A stretch of 59,000 bases of DNA from Flammeovirga aprica JL-4 (GTDB lineage Bacteria; Bacteroidota; Bacteroidia; Cytophagales; Flammeovirgaceae), in the NCBI RefSeq assembly GCF_012844305.1, contig NZ_JABANE010000058.1, positions 1 to 59,000 of the forward strand, in the 5' to 3' direction. The position numbers were made by a program, and so were the translations under genes. Within the stretch, counting starts at the first letter, position 1, and every line of letters begins with the position of its first letter. The notes beneath the pieces were generated by a model, which had not been told where the DNA came from, made no database searches, and saw only the letters and a list, made by a program, of their open reading frames with translations. Shown piece after piece: positions 1 through 9,514 of the stretch.

Positions 1-1
1 G

Positions 2-67
2 AAAGGAGAGAGTATACTTGAGGCTTTTATAACGCTTGCTTCGTTGAAAATTCCTATTGCTGAGTAG
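2..67 (+). CDS. Possible 3' end of a gene running in from the left edge
   Basis: An open frame enters from the left edge and stops at the TAG at 65-67, giving 21 residues ending in LASLKIPIAE. Only the tail is visible, so no family can be recognised, and so short an open frame could be chance. Confidence 0.2.
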   Translation, partial: KGESILEAFITLASLKIPIAE

Positions 68-100
68 TTACGAGCATTCTTCTTTTAATTTTTTAGAGAT

Positions 101-422
101 AAGTACTGTGACAGAAGAAAAGGGATGATTTTAGTTTAATATTTTTTATTCTAATCAAGGCAGATTTGCAGAGCATAGCCTTAGTTACGCGATAAAAATC
201 TAACGAAGAGTAGGATAAAAAAGATAAGATAAAATGTACCTTTACTTTTGTCACAGTACTTAAGTACATGGAAAAAAGAAAAGGGATAATTTTAGGTTGT
301 TATTTTTTATTCTAATCGAGGCAGATTTGCAAAGCATAGCCGAAGCTATGTGATAAAAATCTAACGAAGAGTAGGATAAAAAAGACAAGATAAAATAGCC
401 GTTTACTTTATTCCAGGTACTG
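101..422. repeat. Two tandem copies of a 161-bp intergenic repeat
   Basis: Positions 101-261 and 262-422 are two similar units with an exact 161-bp offset and no indels over the alignable core (AAGTAC at 101 and 262, GAAGAG at 205 and 366). Each unit has GGCAGATTTGCA-type and TAACGAAGAGTAGGATAAAA segments. In the second unit CATAGC-CGAA-GCTATG forms a perfect 6-bp hairpin at 335-350, which is degenerate in the first. No coding frame fits. Related partial copies lie near 13231-13295 and, inverted, near 58786-58862. The tandem pair fills the upstream region of the regulator gene. Confidence 0.75.
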
Positions 423-441
423 ATAATCCACTTACTTGTTG

Positions 442-3400
442 ATGAAAAGAATTATTACACAAATTGTATTACTATTGGGATGTCTACTTCCGGTAGTATG
501 TAGTGCACAAGATGAATATTTTGAAAGAGGAATTCTAAATGCCTATGCAATGCCGCAAGGGCTCTCACATTATGGTGTAACTTCACTTTTAGAGGATCAA
601 AATGGTCTGCTGTGGGTGGGTACATTTGATGGGTTGAACACTTATGATGGCTTTGAGTTTAAAACCTTTAGAAATGTTGAAGGGTTGAATTCCAATAGAA
701 TACGTTCCCTGTATAGAGATGAGAAAAATACGATTTGGGTAGGTACAGATCATGGTTTGAGCAGTTATGATTATACAACACAGCGCTTCCGAAACATTTA
801 TCTTTCCCAAACCAAAAAAGGGGTAAAAATAGGGCCTATTGTCCGTCAAGTGACAAAATTCAAGCAGTATATACTTTGTACTACTGAGGAAGAAGGACTC
901 CTGTTTTTTGATCCTAATACCAACAAGCTCAAAAACTCAATCACTTTAAGCGAAAATGTGATTGCTTACAAAGCAGAAGTCTTAGATAAGAATAATCTGT
1001 TATTGGCGACTTCAAGAGGAATCTATAAAGTGAATTACCCCAACAGGACGAAGACAAGAGTTGAAGGAGCTAAAATTGATAAGTATCTTGATATTGCGAA
1101 ATATGATGACCACCGTTTTTATTGCATAGCGAATAATGGTATTGTAATACTGGATTATAAAGAAGGAAAATTTAAGTTGAAACCAGTTTTATCAAATCAG
1201 AAATTCCAATCCATTCATATTGATTCCGCAAAAAATATATGGTTAGGTCACAAAGAATTGGGAATTTATAAAACCTCAAAAGAAGAACTAGATAGAATAG
1301 GGAAAAAAGGGGTATTGGAAAAAGAAGTTTATCCAATTTACAGGGTGAGCACTATGACTTCTAACCCCAATGGGAATTTTTGGGTGGGTTCCTTTCGTAA
1401 AGGATTATATCATTTGCCCACAAAAAAATACAATTTCAAATACACCAATTTAAAGACCAATAATGAACCAGGGGAATGGTCTAATCACGTGCTCCGTATT
1501 CAGAAGGTAACCGATACTAATGTTTTTATCAATGTGCATTTTAGAGGAATTCTGAATTTCAATACGGCAACAAATAGTTTGGAACCTTTACCTCCACATA
1601 TTAAAAATCTAGAGGGGAATCCCAATACGTTGTTCTTGATTGATCATAAAGGAGGACAGTTTATAAAAAAGCAAGGAGCGAGAACAAAAGTGTCCTATTT
1701 CAGCAAAAAAATGAATAAATGGGTGCCATTGGTCAGTAAACTGAAGCCAGAGTTTTCGGATGTGAAAATGAAAAATTTAATACTGGATAAGTTTGGGTAC
1801 CATTGGGTGGCATGTGCTGAGGGGTTATACCGACTGAAATTATCAGATACTGGAATCATTGAAGATATTCAGTTGATGGACGTCTATAAAGGCTTTTTAA
1901 GTAAGGAAATAAAAGATATCAGGTATGTGTATGAAGACCCCAAGTATAATTTTATTTGGGTGGGAACGAGAAGAGATGGCTTGATTAGGATCAATAATAT
2001 GCCTAAGAGGAGCTTGAACAAAATGCGTAAAGTACAATTTGTACATAACCCTGAAAACAAGTACTCTATCTCTAGTAATTATGTTTCTACCATCCTTAGA
2101 TTGGACAGTGGAGAATTGTGGCTTGGTACTGAACAGGGAGGCATTTGCTTGGTTGAAAATTCTCAATTGGCCTGTGTTTTCAAGTCTTATCAGGAGAAAG
2201 ATGGACTGGACAACAATATTGTAAAAAGTATTCTACCGGATAAGCAAAATAGGCTTTGGATCACAACGAATAAGGGTTTGAATGCTTTTGATCTTACTAC
2301 ACATCAGTTTAGAAATTATTCCATAGGAGATGGAGTGCCTATTTCACCATTTGAGCCTTCAGCAGCTATTATGAAAGATGATCAACTGATTTTTTCAGGA
2401 GGAAATGGCTTGTTGTATTTTGATCCAAAACAAATTCATGATGAAGATGAAATGCCGAATTTGTTATTAGGGGATTTCAGGTTATTCAATACCAAAATCA
2501 ATGTATTGGATACATTAGGTGATCATGTGATTTTATCAAAATCTCTAAATGAAACAGAGAAAATTGATTTGAATTACGATCAAAATGTGTTCTCTTTTGA
2601 AATCATATCTTTGCATTATTCTAATAAAAAAGGAAACCTAATTCGCTACAGGATGTTGCCTCAGGAAGAAGAGTGGGTAACTGCTGCTTCTGAAATGAAA
2701 CTAGCGAGTTTTAATGGGTTACCTCCTGGGAAATACACGTTTGAAGTAGCCGTTTCTAACTCTAAAAAGGAATGGTCACCTTCAAAATTTATTGAAATCA
2801 CAATCCATCCACCCGTATGGAAAACCCCTTTGGCTTACCTGATTTATATTCTATTAGTCGCATTGATTTTATTTGTTGTGATCCGTTTTCTATTAAGAAT
2901 GAACAGAATAGAACATGATCTTCAAATAGAACAAATGGATAAAGAACGTATTGATGAACTGAATAAGACAAGGACCAGAATGTTCATGAATATTGCCCAT
3001 GAGTTTAGAACGCCATTGACATTAATTTCAGGTCCTTTACAAGTACTGATTAAAATATTTGAGTCTAATAATGATGCCTATAAGCATTTAAGCCTTATTG
3101 AGAGTCAATCGAAGAAGATGTTTCAACTAGTGAATCAGGTGCAGGATTTCCAGAAGGCCGAACAGAGTTTATTGAAGCTGAAGATCACTTCTTTTGATTT
3201 TACAGCATTAGTTTCTGAAGTCAAGAAAGGGTTTGATCAAATGGCAGAACACACTGAAAGGAAGTTTGAAGTGAAGGGAGATGCAAATCAATTATTTGTA
3301 TTGGCTGACCGTCAGAAACTGGAAATTGTATTGAATAACCTTCTGAATAATGCATTTAAATTTACCAAAACAGGCGACAAAATTACTTTAAGCTATGGAG

Positions 3401-4551
3401 TAGAGAATGATCAACTGTTCTTTACTGTTCATGACACCGGTGCAGGAATTAAATCCAAAGATTTACCTTATGTATTTGAGCGATATTATCAATCTGAAGA
3501 TGTAAATACAGCCACTGTAGGGTCAGGAATTGGTTTGGCTTTTTCTAAGAGAATTGTGGAGTTGCATTATGGAACAATCAACGTGGAGAGTAAAGCTAAA
3601 GAAGCGACTACATTTAAGGTAGTTTTACCTGTTGAAATTAGCTTGAAAGATACTTTCAATGAAGAACGCTTGCAGGAAATTCTAACGTTGGAAACCGATG
3701 ATGAGAAGCAGAGAACTTTACCGAAGGGAATTGAATTACCGGAAAGTCTGAAGGATGAAACGTTGAAAGAGTTAAATGTGTATTACGTTGAAGATAATAA
3801 AGACTTGAGAGATTTTGTGCATTCCTCTTTATCAGAATACTTCAACGTCACTTCATTTACCAACGGACTCCAATGCAAAGAAGCAGTAGAGAATGAGTGG
3901 CCTGATTTAATTATCAGTGATATTCTAATGCCGGAATTAAACGGCTTGGAACTTTGCAAAGGCATAAAAGCCGATATCAGAACAAGTCATATTCCTGTAA
4001 TTTTATTGACTTCAAGATCTTCCGTTGATGATCAAGTGTCTGGCTTTGAAAGTGGTGCAGATGCTTATATCAGTAAGCCTTTTGACTTAAAACACCTAAT
4101 TGCGACAGCACAAATGTTATTGAAAAACCGTCGTCAGTTGAGGGAACGTTTCAGAATTGATTTTCCTGTGGAGGTAGAAAAGAAAAATAATAATAAGAGC
4201 GAAAGGGTGTTTATGGAAAAGCTGTATGCTTTGATGGAAAAACACTTGGACGATGAGGAATTGGACATTAATATTTTCATTAAGGAATTGCATTTAAACC
4301 GTACGCATTTCTATCAGAAAGTAAAGTCCATCACGAATTATACACCTTATGAATTGCTGAAACTTTACCGCCTGAAAAAAGCTGCTGAGATGCTGGTGAA
4401 TGAAAAGCTCACTGTTTCTGAAGTTTATCTTAGAACAGGTTTCAAAAGTAGAACGCATTTTAGTAGAATGTTCAAAGAACACTATGGCATCACGCCAGGA
4501 AAATACGGAAAGGAACATCATACTGAAGGGGAGAAAGCGGTTGTGAATTAA
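442..4551 (+). CDS. Hybrid two-component system regulator (HTCS) of polysaccharide utilisation
   Basis: A one-protein signalling system that senses a glycan in the periplasm and activates utilisation genes. Order: signal peptide (residues 1-23, ending CSAQ), a periplasmic sensor of Reg_prop propeller repeats with recurring WVGT-type motifs, a Y_Y_Y domain (about 700-790), one membrane helix (about 796-818), then HisKA with AHEFRTPL (His853). The HATPase follows with NNLLNNAFKF (about 961), DTGAGI and GSGIGLAFSK, then a receiver with phospho-acceptor Asp1160 in ISDILMP and KPFD near 1211, and a C-terminal AraC-type HTH (about 1250-1360). The ATG at 442 is preferred over an in-frame TTG at 436 because it gives a clean signal peptide. 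About 1369 residues is usual for HTCS proteins. It lies beside GH110 and sulfatase genes, its probable targets. Family call is firm; the ligand is unknown. Confidence 0.95.
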   Translation: MKRIITQIVLLLGCLLPVVCSAQDEYFERGILNAYAMPQGLSHYGVTSLLEDQNGLLWVGTFDGLNTYDGFEFKTFRNVEGLNSNRIRSLYRDEKNTIWVGTDHGLSSYDYTTQRFRNIYLSQTKKGVKIGPIVRQVTKFKQYILCTTEEEGLLFFDPNTNKLKNSITLSENVIAYKAEVLDKNNLLLATSRGIYKVNYPNRTKTRVEGAKIDKYLDIAKYDDHRFYCIANNGIVILDYKEGKFKLKPVLSNQKFQSIHIDSAKNIWLGHKELGIYKTSKEELDRIGKKGVLEKEVYPIYRVSTMTSNPNGNFWVGSFRKGLYHLPTKKYNFKYTNLKTNNEPGEWSNHVLRIQKVTDTNVFINVHFRGILNFNTATNSLEPLPPHIKNLEGNPNTLFLIDHKGGQFIKKQGARTKVSYFSKKMNKWVPLVSKLKPEFSDVKMKNLILDKFGYHWVACAEGLYRLKLSDTGIIEDIQLMDVYKGFLSKEIKDIRYVYEDPKYNFIWVGTRRDGLIRINNMPKRSLNKMRKVQFVHNPENKYSISSNYVSTILRLDSGELWLGTEQGGICLVENSQLACVFKSYQEKDGLDNNIVKSILPDKQNRLWITTNKGLNAFDLTTHQFRNYSIGDGVPISPFEPSAAIMKDDQLIFSGGNGLLYFDPKQIHDEDEMPNLLLGDFRLFNTKINVLDTLGDHVILSKSLNETEKIDLNYDQNVFSFEIISLHYSNKKGNLIRYRMLPQEEEWVTAASEMKLASFNGLPPGKYTFEVAVSNSKKEWSPSKFIEITIHPPVWKTPLAYLIYILLVALILFVVIRFLLRMNRIEHDLQIEQMDKERIDELNKTRTRMFMNIAHEFRTPLTLISGPLQVLIKIFESNNDAYKHLSLIESQSKKMFQLVNQVQDFQKAEQSLLKLKITSFDFTALVSEVKKGFDQMAEHTERKFEVKGDANQLFVLADRQKLEIVLNNLLNNAFKFTKTGDKITLSYGVENDQLFFTVHDTGAGIKSKDLPYVFERYYQSEDVNTATVGSGIGLAFSKRIVELHYGTINVESKAKEATTFKVVLPVEISLKDTFNEERLQEILTLETDDEKQRTLPKGIELPESLKDETLKELNVYYVEDNKDLRDFVHSSLSEYFNVTSFTNGLQCKEAVENEWPDLIISDILMPELNGLELCKGIKADIRTSHIPVILLTSRSSVDDQVSGFESGADAYISKPFDLKHLIATAQMLLKNRRQLRERFRIDFPVEVEKKNNNKSERVFMEKLYALMEKHLDDEELDINIFIKELHLNRTHFYQKVKSITNYTPYELLKLYRLKKAAEMLVNEKLTVSEVYLRTGFKSRTHFSRMFKEHYGITPGKYGKEHHTEGEKAVVN

Positions 4552-4569
4552 GAAAGTAGCATCAAAAAA

Positions 4570-4625
4570 GAGGTGGTCTTTGTTGTAAGAGGTAGAACTT
4601 ACAAAATGGACCACCTCAACTTTTT
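4570..4625 (+). terminator. Intrinsic terminator after the HTCS gene
   Basis: GAGGTGGTC (4570-4578) pairs perfectly with GACCACCTC (4609-4617), and an inner TTGTAAG/CTTACAA helix lengthens the stem. A T5 run follows at 4621-4625. It starts 19 bases after the regulator stop codon. Confidence 0.75.
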
Positions 4626-4746
4626 CCTTAAATTATACCCCTTAATTTTACTTATTATTCGTAATCGATACCTGTTGAAAATCAGTAATTTGTATGCTTT
4701 GATACACTCAATTTACTACCACAGACTGTTGTTTTTATAGTTTATA

Positions 4747-4763
4747 TCACATTTGTAATGTGA
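4747..4763. promoter_or_regulatory. Palindrome upstream of the GH110 gene, possible operator
   Basis: TCACATT-TGT-AATGTGA is a perfect 7-bp inverted repeat with a 3-base spacer, about 100 bases before the galactosidase start. A second hairpin, CAACACT (4782-4788) with AGTGTTG (4808-4814), lies just downstream. The shape and position suit a protein-binding site or leader structure, but the binding protein is unknown. Confidence 0.3.
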
Positions 4764-4863
4764 AAGAATTATTACCGGCTTCAACACTCTTCAATCTTTA
4801 GGAGTAAAGTGTTGCAGTCAATTAAATTATGGAGACTACTATAAAACAAAACAGGTTTTAATA

Positions 4864-6732
4864 ATGAAGAAATTAATAGTGATTCTTGCTCTTCTTGTTT
4901 CTGTGTATGGATTCAGCGTGAACTCAGGACAGACAATCAAGGTGGGCAATACAAAGGATATAACGGAAGATGCCACACCTTATGTATTAAAGCAACTAAA
5001 GGAAAATAAGGGTGCTAAAACCATAGAGTTTGAAAAGGGAACGTATCATTTTTACCCTGATAAGGGACTGAATAAATTTGTATACCTTTCGAATCATAAA
5101 GATGTATTTGTAAGCTTGGCTTTTCCGGTGGAGAATTACAAAGATTTTACGATTGACGGTCAGGGATCTACTTTCATATTTCATGGTAAAATGATACCTT
5201 TTTTAGTGGATGATTCTGAGAATATTACAATTAAGAATGTGAAAATCGACTGGGCTATGTCCTTCCATAGTGAAGGTGAGATTATCGCTCATCATAAAGA
5301 AGAACATGCTTTTGATGTCCGTTTTGGAGAGGAGTACCCTTATGATATTAGAAATGAGCAAATCTATTTTATCAAAGAATACTACGAGCACGATTTAGGT
5401 CAGACGATTTTATACGATAAAGAAAGACGTGCGATCTCTTATAATAACAAGAAAACAAGCCCGATTTCTACGTATCAGAAATCTACTACACAGTACGGTA
5501 CGGACCAAATAAAATACAAATACAAAGTGGATAAAGCCGATTTGACTTTACGTAAAGTTGGGACAGAAAGCCGTTTGAAAGTGAATGAAGTTGAACCGGG
5601 TGTTGTGAGGTTTTTCAATCATAAAAAAGGGTTGCCACCGATCGGGAATATTTTATCTACAAAAGGACAGCAAGGAGAAAACCGTGTGGCTCCTGGAATA
5701 AGAGTGAGCAATTCCAAGTCATTCTTTTTAGAGAATGTAACCATACATCATGCCGGAGGAATGGGTTTATTGGTTGAAAACTCTGAAGATATTTTTATTG
5801 ATAAATTGACGATTTCACCGTCAGGAGATAGAATGGTGTCTACTACTGCCGATGCGACCCACTTTGTAGGATGTAGAGGACAAATCAAAATGACGAATTC
5901 CCTTTTGGAAAATCAATTGGATGACTGTATTAATATTCATGGGGCTTATCAGGAAGTGGTAGAGCAATTGGCTGACAATAAGTTAGGAATAAGAATGGGG
6001 CATCATCAACAAGAAGGTTTTGTGATTGGCAGAAAAGGTGATACGATTGGTTTTGTGAAAATTGATGAATCTTTTACTCCTTTTCACCAACTGACTATAG
6101 CTTCAATAGAAGTCATTAATCAGCGTTATCAGGTCATTACTTTTGAGGAGAAAATTCCTGCAGCAGTAGTTCAAGGTGACTATATCGAAAACCTTTCTGC
6201 TTACCCGGAAGTGATATTAACGAACAACAAATTCCAAGGAAATAGAGCCAGAGGCGTATTGTTATCGACACCTAAAAAAGCATTGGTGAAAGACAATTAT
6301 TTCCACTCAGAGATGGATGCTATTTTCTTACCGGTAGAAAGTTCTAAATGGTATGAATCAGGTGCTCAATCCAATTTGATTATTGAAGGAAACACCTTTG
6401 ATAATTGCAATTTTGGGGGGACAAGCCGTGGTATCATTCGTTTGGTGACAGATGAGGACAATGAGAGCATTGCTTTCCACAATATTACAATCAGAAATAA
6501 CACCTTTAAGTTATTTGATAATCTCGTACTTGAAGTGAGCAATACGGATGGATTAGTATTTGAAAACAACAAGATTTTATCTACAAATACCTTCCCGCAA
6601 TTATACCCTGAAAATCCTGCCTATATCATAAAATCATCGAAGAATGTGGTATTTAAGAACAATGATTTTCAAGGCAAAGCAACAAAAATGATGGAGTGTG
6701 ACGAAAGTGCTGTTAACGTAGACTTTCAATAA
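4864..6732 (+). CDS. GH110-like alpha-1,3-galactosidase, secreted
   Basis: A 622-residue secreted right-handed beta-helix protein that most resembles GH110, a family of inverting exo-alpha-1,3-galactosidases acting on blood-group-B-type glycans and, in marine members, on carrageenan fragments. A signal peptide covers about residues 1-18. Parallel beta-helix rungs recur as N-rich repeats (ENITIKNVKIDW, ENVTIHHAGG, TDGLVFENNK). Conserved acidic pairs suited to catalysis include Asp353-Asp354 in QLDDCINIHG and Asp330 in ADATHF. The sulfatase gene begins only 2 bases after the stop, so the two are surely co-transcribed. It follows the HTCS gene after a terminator and a 240-base region with two hairpins. 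Fold call is strong, GH110 assignment moderately strong; the residue roles are inferred from position. Confidence 0.75.
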   Translation: MKKLIVILALLVSVYGFSVNSGQTIKVGNTKDITEDATPYVLKQLKENKGAKTIEFEKGTYHFYPDKGLNKFVYLSNHKDVFVSLAFPVENYKDFTIDGQGSTFIFHGKMIPFLVDDSENITIKNVKIDWAMSFHSEGEIIAHHKEEHAFDVRFGEEYPYDIRNEQIYFIKEYYEHDLGQTILYDKERRAISYNNKKTSPISTYQKSTTQYGTDQIKYKYKVDKADLTLRKVGTESRLKVNEVEPGVVRFFNHKKGLPPIGNILSTKGQQGENRVAPGIRVSNSKSFFLENVTIHHAGGMGLLVENSEDIFIDKLTISPSGDRMVSTTADATHFVGCRGQIKMTNSLLENQLDDCINIHGAYQEVVEQLADNKLGIRMGHHQQEGFVIGRKGDTIGFVKIDESFTPFHQLTIASIEVINQRYQVITFEEKIPAAVVQGDYIENLSAYPEVILTNNKFQGNRARGVLLSTPKKALVKDNYFHSEMDAIFLPVESSKWYESGAQSNLIIEGNTFDNCNFGGTSRGIIRLVTDEDNESIAFHNITIRNNTFKLFDNLVLEVSNTDGLVFENNKILSTNTFPQLYPENPAYIIKSSKNVVFKNNDFQGKATKMMECDESAVNVDFQ

Positions 6733-6734
6733 AA

Positions 6735-8231
6735 ATGAAGAAGTTAATAGTTCAGCTATTGGGTATGTGTTGTCTCATATCCAATAGCATCCTAGCACAA
6801 GACCGCCCTAATATTCTATTGGTCATGGCGGAAGATATCAGCAACGATTTGGCTTGCTATGGTATGCCGGCGGTAAAAACACCTACTTTTGATCAATTGG
6901 CAAAAGAAGGAATCCGCTATACCAACTGCATAGGCAGTAATTCTATTTGTTCACCAAGCAGATCAGCCTTGATGTTGGGTGTGCATCAAAATATTACCAA
7001 TACGCATAACCACAGAAGTAATAGAAAAGTAGCGTTGGAAGGAGAGTATACGCCAATTACCAAACTCCTTTCAGAAGCCGGTTACACAACAATTGTGGGC
7101 AGTAGATTGGTCATGAAAAAAGGAGAAAAGATTGACTGTAATTTCAAACATCAATCTACTGGGAACTATAATGGTACAACTGATTTTGGCCTTTTTGATG
7201 CGAAGTCCACAGCTTTAAAAAGTGATGGAAAACCTTTCTTTGCTCAAGTACAATTGAAAGTAACGCACAGAGGAAATTGGTGGAATGACATCAGAGCAAA
7301 ATCAGCTCATCCTGTCGACCCCGAAAAGGTAGTTTTACCGCCATTTTTAGCAGATACTCCAGAGGTCCGATTAGATTGGGCGACTTATCTTGATCAGATT
7401 GAATATGCTGATATGGAAATGAAACTCTTGATGGATCAATTAAAGGAGAATGGAGCAGCTGAAAATACGGTCATCATTTTTATGGGTGATAACGGCAGGG
7501 CCAACATCCGAGGAAAAGGATATGTGTATGATTCAGGTTTGAGAATTCCATTAATCATTCATTACCCCAAAGGTTTTAAGAAACCAAAAGTAGACGATCA
7601 GTTGTGTACGTTCACTGATATTTCAGCCACTATTCTGGATCTAGCCCATATCACTTTACCGGATTATTGTACTGGTTCGTCGCTTTTTGATAAAGAAGAA
7701 AGAGCATATGTGTATTCAGCCAGAGATATTTGGGATGAGGTGAAAGACCGCTCAAGAGCCATCACCACCAAACGTTTCAAATACATAAAAAACTATATGG
7801 CAGAGGTACCTTATGATGCCCATCAAGCCTATTTGGAATACAACCGGCCAGCTGTTCATGTGATGCGACGTTTAAATGCTGAAGGAAGATTGAATGACGC
7901 ACAAGCTTATTTTTTCAATACTCAGAAAGAAGAAGAGGAGTTGTATGATTTGAAAAATGATCCTGATGAATTAGTGAATTTAGCTCAAAATCCAAAGTAT
8001 AAGAAAGAATTAGAAAAGTTGAGGGGTTATCTGAAAGAGTGGCAGTCAACACATAAAGACAGAGGTTTTGATGAGGTAGAAGCGGAGGTGGCGAAAAGTG
8101 TGCCTTTCGTAAAATATTTACAAGAACATCAACCTGCTCGTTGGGCGCAGCTTGAAGAAGGAAAGCTTTTGGATTTGTCAGCAGAGCAAGATGATTTTAC
8201 AAAAAAATACTATAAAAAGAAGGTGAAATAG
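6735..8231 (+). CDS. Type I sulfatase, formylglycine-dependent, secreted
   Basis: A 498-residue arylsulfatase-superfamily (S1) enzyme that hydrolyses sulfate esters. A signal peptide (residues 1-21, ending ILAQ) precedes the start of the domain at DRPNILLVMAEDIS, whose acidic residues are metal ligands. The formylglycine signature is CSPSRSALMLG with Cys72, the cysteine converted to formylglycine. A second metal site appears as FMGDNGRANIRGKG. The C-terminal part is the usual sulfatase subdomain with an ELYDLKNDPDELVNLA stretch. It starts 2 bases after the GH110 gene and is followed by a strong terminator, so the two form a bicistronic unit. The maturase that would act on Cys72 is not evident here. 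The substrate is probably a sulfated galactose residue, inferred from the partner. Confidence 0.93.
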   Translation: MKKLIVQLLGMCCLISNSILAQDRPNILLVMAEDISNDLACYGMPAVKTPTFDQLAKEGIRYTNCIGSNSICSPSRSALMLGVHQNITNTHNHRSNRKVALEGEYTPITKLLSEAGYTTIVGSRLVMKKGEKIDCNFKHQSTGNYNGTTDFGLFDAKSTALKSDGKPFFAQVQLKVTHRGNWWNDIRAKSAHPVDPEKVVLPPFLADTPEVRLDWATYLDQIEYADMEMKLLMDQLKENGAAENTVIIFMGDNGRANIRGKGYVYDSGLRIPLIIHYPKGFKKPKVDDQLCTFTDISATILDLAHITLPDYCTGSSLFDKEERAYVYSARDIWDEVKDRSRAITTKRFKYIKNYMAEVPYDAHQAYLEYNRPAVHVMRRLNAEGRLNDAQAYFFNTQKEEEELYDLKNDPDELVNLAQNPKYKKELEKLRGYLKEWQSTHKDRGFDEVEAEVAKSVPFVKYLQEHQPARWAQLEEGKLLDLSAEQDDFTKKYYKKKVK

Positions 8232-8380
8232 AGTGTGTTTTTATGGTGGATTTACATTAAATTTTTCTGAAAAAAACACTTTTAATTCCATCCTAAAAAA
8301 ATAATGAACAGAGATTCAAATAACGTAGACTTAGGTAAAATAATAAGTAATAATAAGATTTTTCACCCTTGAATTAATAA

Positions 8381-8412
8381 AGGCATTTCATGATTTGGAA
8401 TGCCTTTTTTTA
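8381..8412 (+). terminator. Intrinsic terminator of the galactosidase-sulfatase operon
   Basis: AAGGCATT (8381-8388) and AATGCCTT (8400-8407) form a perfect 8-bp stem with an 11-base loop, and the last T residues run into a T7 tract ending at 8412. It is 150 bases past the sulfatase stop. Confidence 0.85.
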
Positions 8413-8419
8413 TATGTAC

Positions 8420-8451
8420 TGTTCACTGAACTACAACAAGAATCATTTTAT
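8420..8451. repeat. Fragment of the dispersed palindromic intergenic element
   Basis: TGTTCACTGAACTACAACAA and the following GAATCATTTT match, with few changes, the inner segment GTCCACTGAACCACAACAAG plus AACCATTTTT seen in the copies at about 12930 and 19506. The TTAAGA-type arms are absent, so this is a remnant. Confidence 0.5.
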
Positions 8452-8521
8452 ATCGCGAGTGACGCCTGCAGCCTAACACTACACAAAGGGGGGAAATATT
8501 CTAGACAACTCTGAATTGCTG

Positions 8522-9514
8522 TTACCTTTCAAAAATATATAAATCACCATTAAAGTCAATTTGGTAAAGATGATCATTTGTGATAATAGGGGCATTTGTT
8601 CCTAAGCCATAATCCTTAAATACATGTGTCCATTCAATTGTTTTTGTATTCCTATTTATTAATACATTTGCACCATATAAAACTTTTGGGTCTTCTTTTA
8701 ACTTTGCATATGCCAAAACGGCTAAATGTTGATCATTAAAAGACAAGTTTGAAAAGGATTTAAAAGAAATCACATTGGTTCCTTCTAATTGATCTCGTAA
8801 ATTATATACATTAATTGTTTTTGTATTTAACTCAATTTCAACGTAAAAAGTATGAAAAATACCTACCAATAACCCTTTATTTTGATCTAATTTTAGGTTT
8901 GTAAAATCTAATGAGAAACCATCTTTATTTGTTCCTTCTGGTAAATTAGAAATTTCTTCAAAATTATAATTTATACTTCCAGTTTCAATATCAATCTCTA
9001 CTAAATTTTTTTTAGATTCTAGCACATAAAGACTACCTTCATAATAACCATATAGAATATTAAAATCTCCCTCTATGTTCCACAACAATTTATAAGACTT
9101 ATTGCAATAACACTTAATTTGATTTTTAAAATTAATAACAATGTAGTCATCAAGTCTTATAACATTTTGTATTCCAGCATAATGTCTTCCAAAACTATAA
9201 ATCACACTTAAATCTTCAAGGTTTATTAATTCAAATTCTGATGTGAGATCCCCTACATTAAAATCAAAATAAAAAATTCCTGTTTGAGCATAAAGTGAAT
9301 CCTGAACAACAGTCTTATTTAAAAATTGATCATCTATATAGGTACCTTCATTGAATCGATATATAACTTTGCTTTTGTACTTTATAAAGTAATCATTATC
9401 GCAATTATCAAATACATCATCATTTATTCTTAAGCCTATGTCATCTAAATACAATAAAGTCTCATTACTTACAGTATACATTTTAACATTATGCTTTATT
9501 TCTTTTAAAATCAT
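8522..9514 (-). CDS. Hypothetical protein, possible beta-propeller
   Basis: A 330-residue protein on the opposite strand to its neighbours. It has no signal peptide or membrane helix. The sequence is rich in Asn, Asp, Tyr and Leu with short beta-strand-like blocks such as GYYEGSLYVLESKK and NDHLYQIDFNGDLYIFER, reminiscent of PQQ/WD-type propeller blades, but no family is recognised. AT content is higher than in the flanking enzyme genes and the glutamate/asparagine-rich composition differs, so it may be a later insertion into the utilisation region. It is flanked by a repeat remnant on its 3' side. Confidence 0.6.
   Translation of the reverse strand: MILKEIKHNVKMYTVSNETLLYLDDIGLRINDDVFDNCDNDYFIKYKSKVIYRFNEGTYIDDQFLNKTVVQDSLYAQTGIFYFDFNVGDLTSEFELINLEDLSVIYSFGRHYAGIQNVIRLDDYIVINFKNQIKCYCNKSYKLLWNIEGDFNILYGYYEGSLYVLESKKNLVEIDIETGSINYNFEEISNLPEGTNKDGFSLDFTNLKLDQNKGLLVGIFHTFYVEIELNTKTINVYNLRDQLEGTNVISFKSFSNLSFNDQHLAVLAYAKLKEDPKVLYGANVLINRNTKTIEWTHVFKDYGLGTNAPIITNDHLYQIDFNGDLYIFER

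Noticed and set aside
589..849. Antisense open frames inside the HTCS gene and inside the other large genes
   Set aside because: They overlap strongly supported genes on the other strand, have no start context or family features and show shadow composition.
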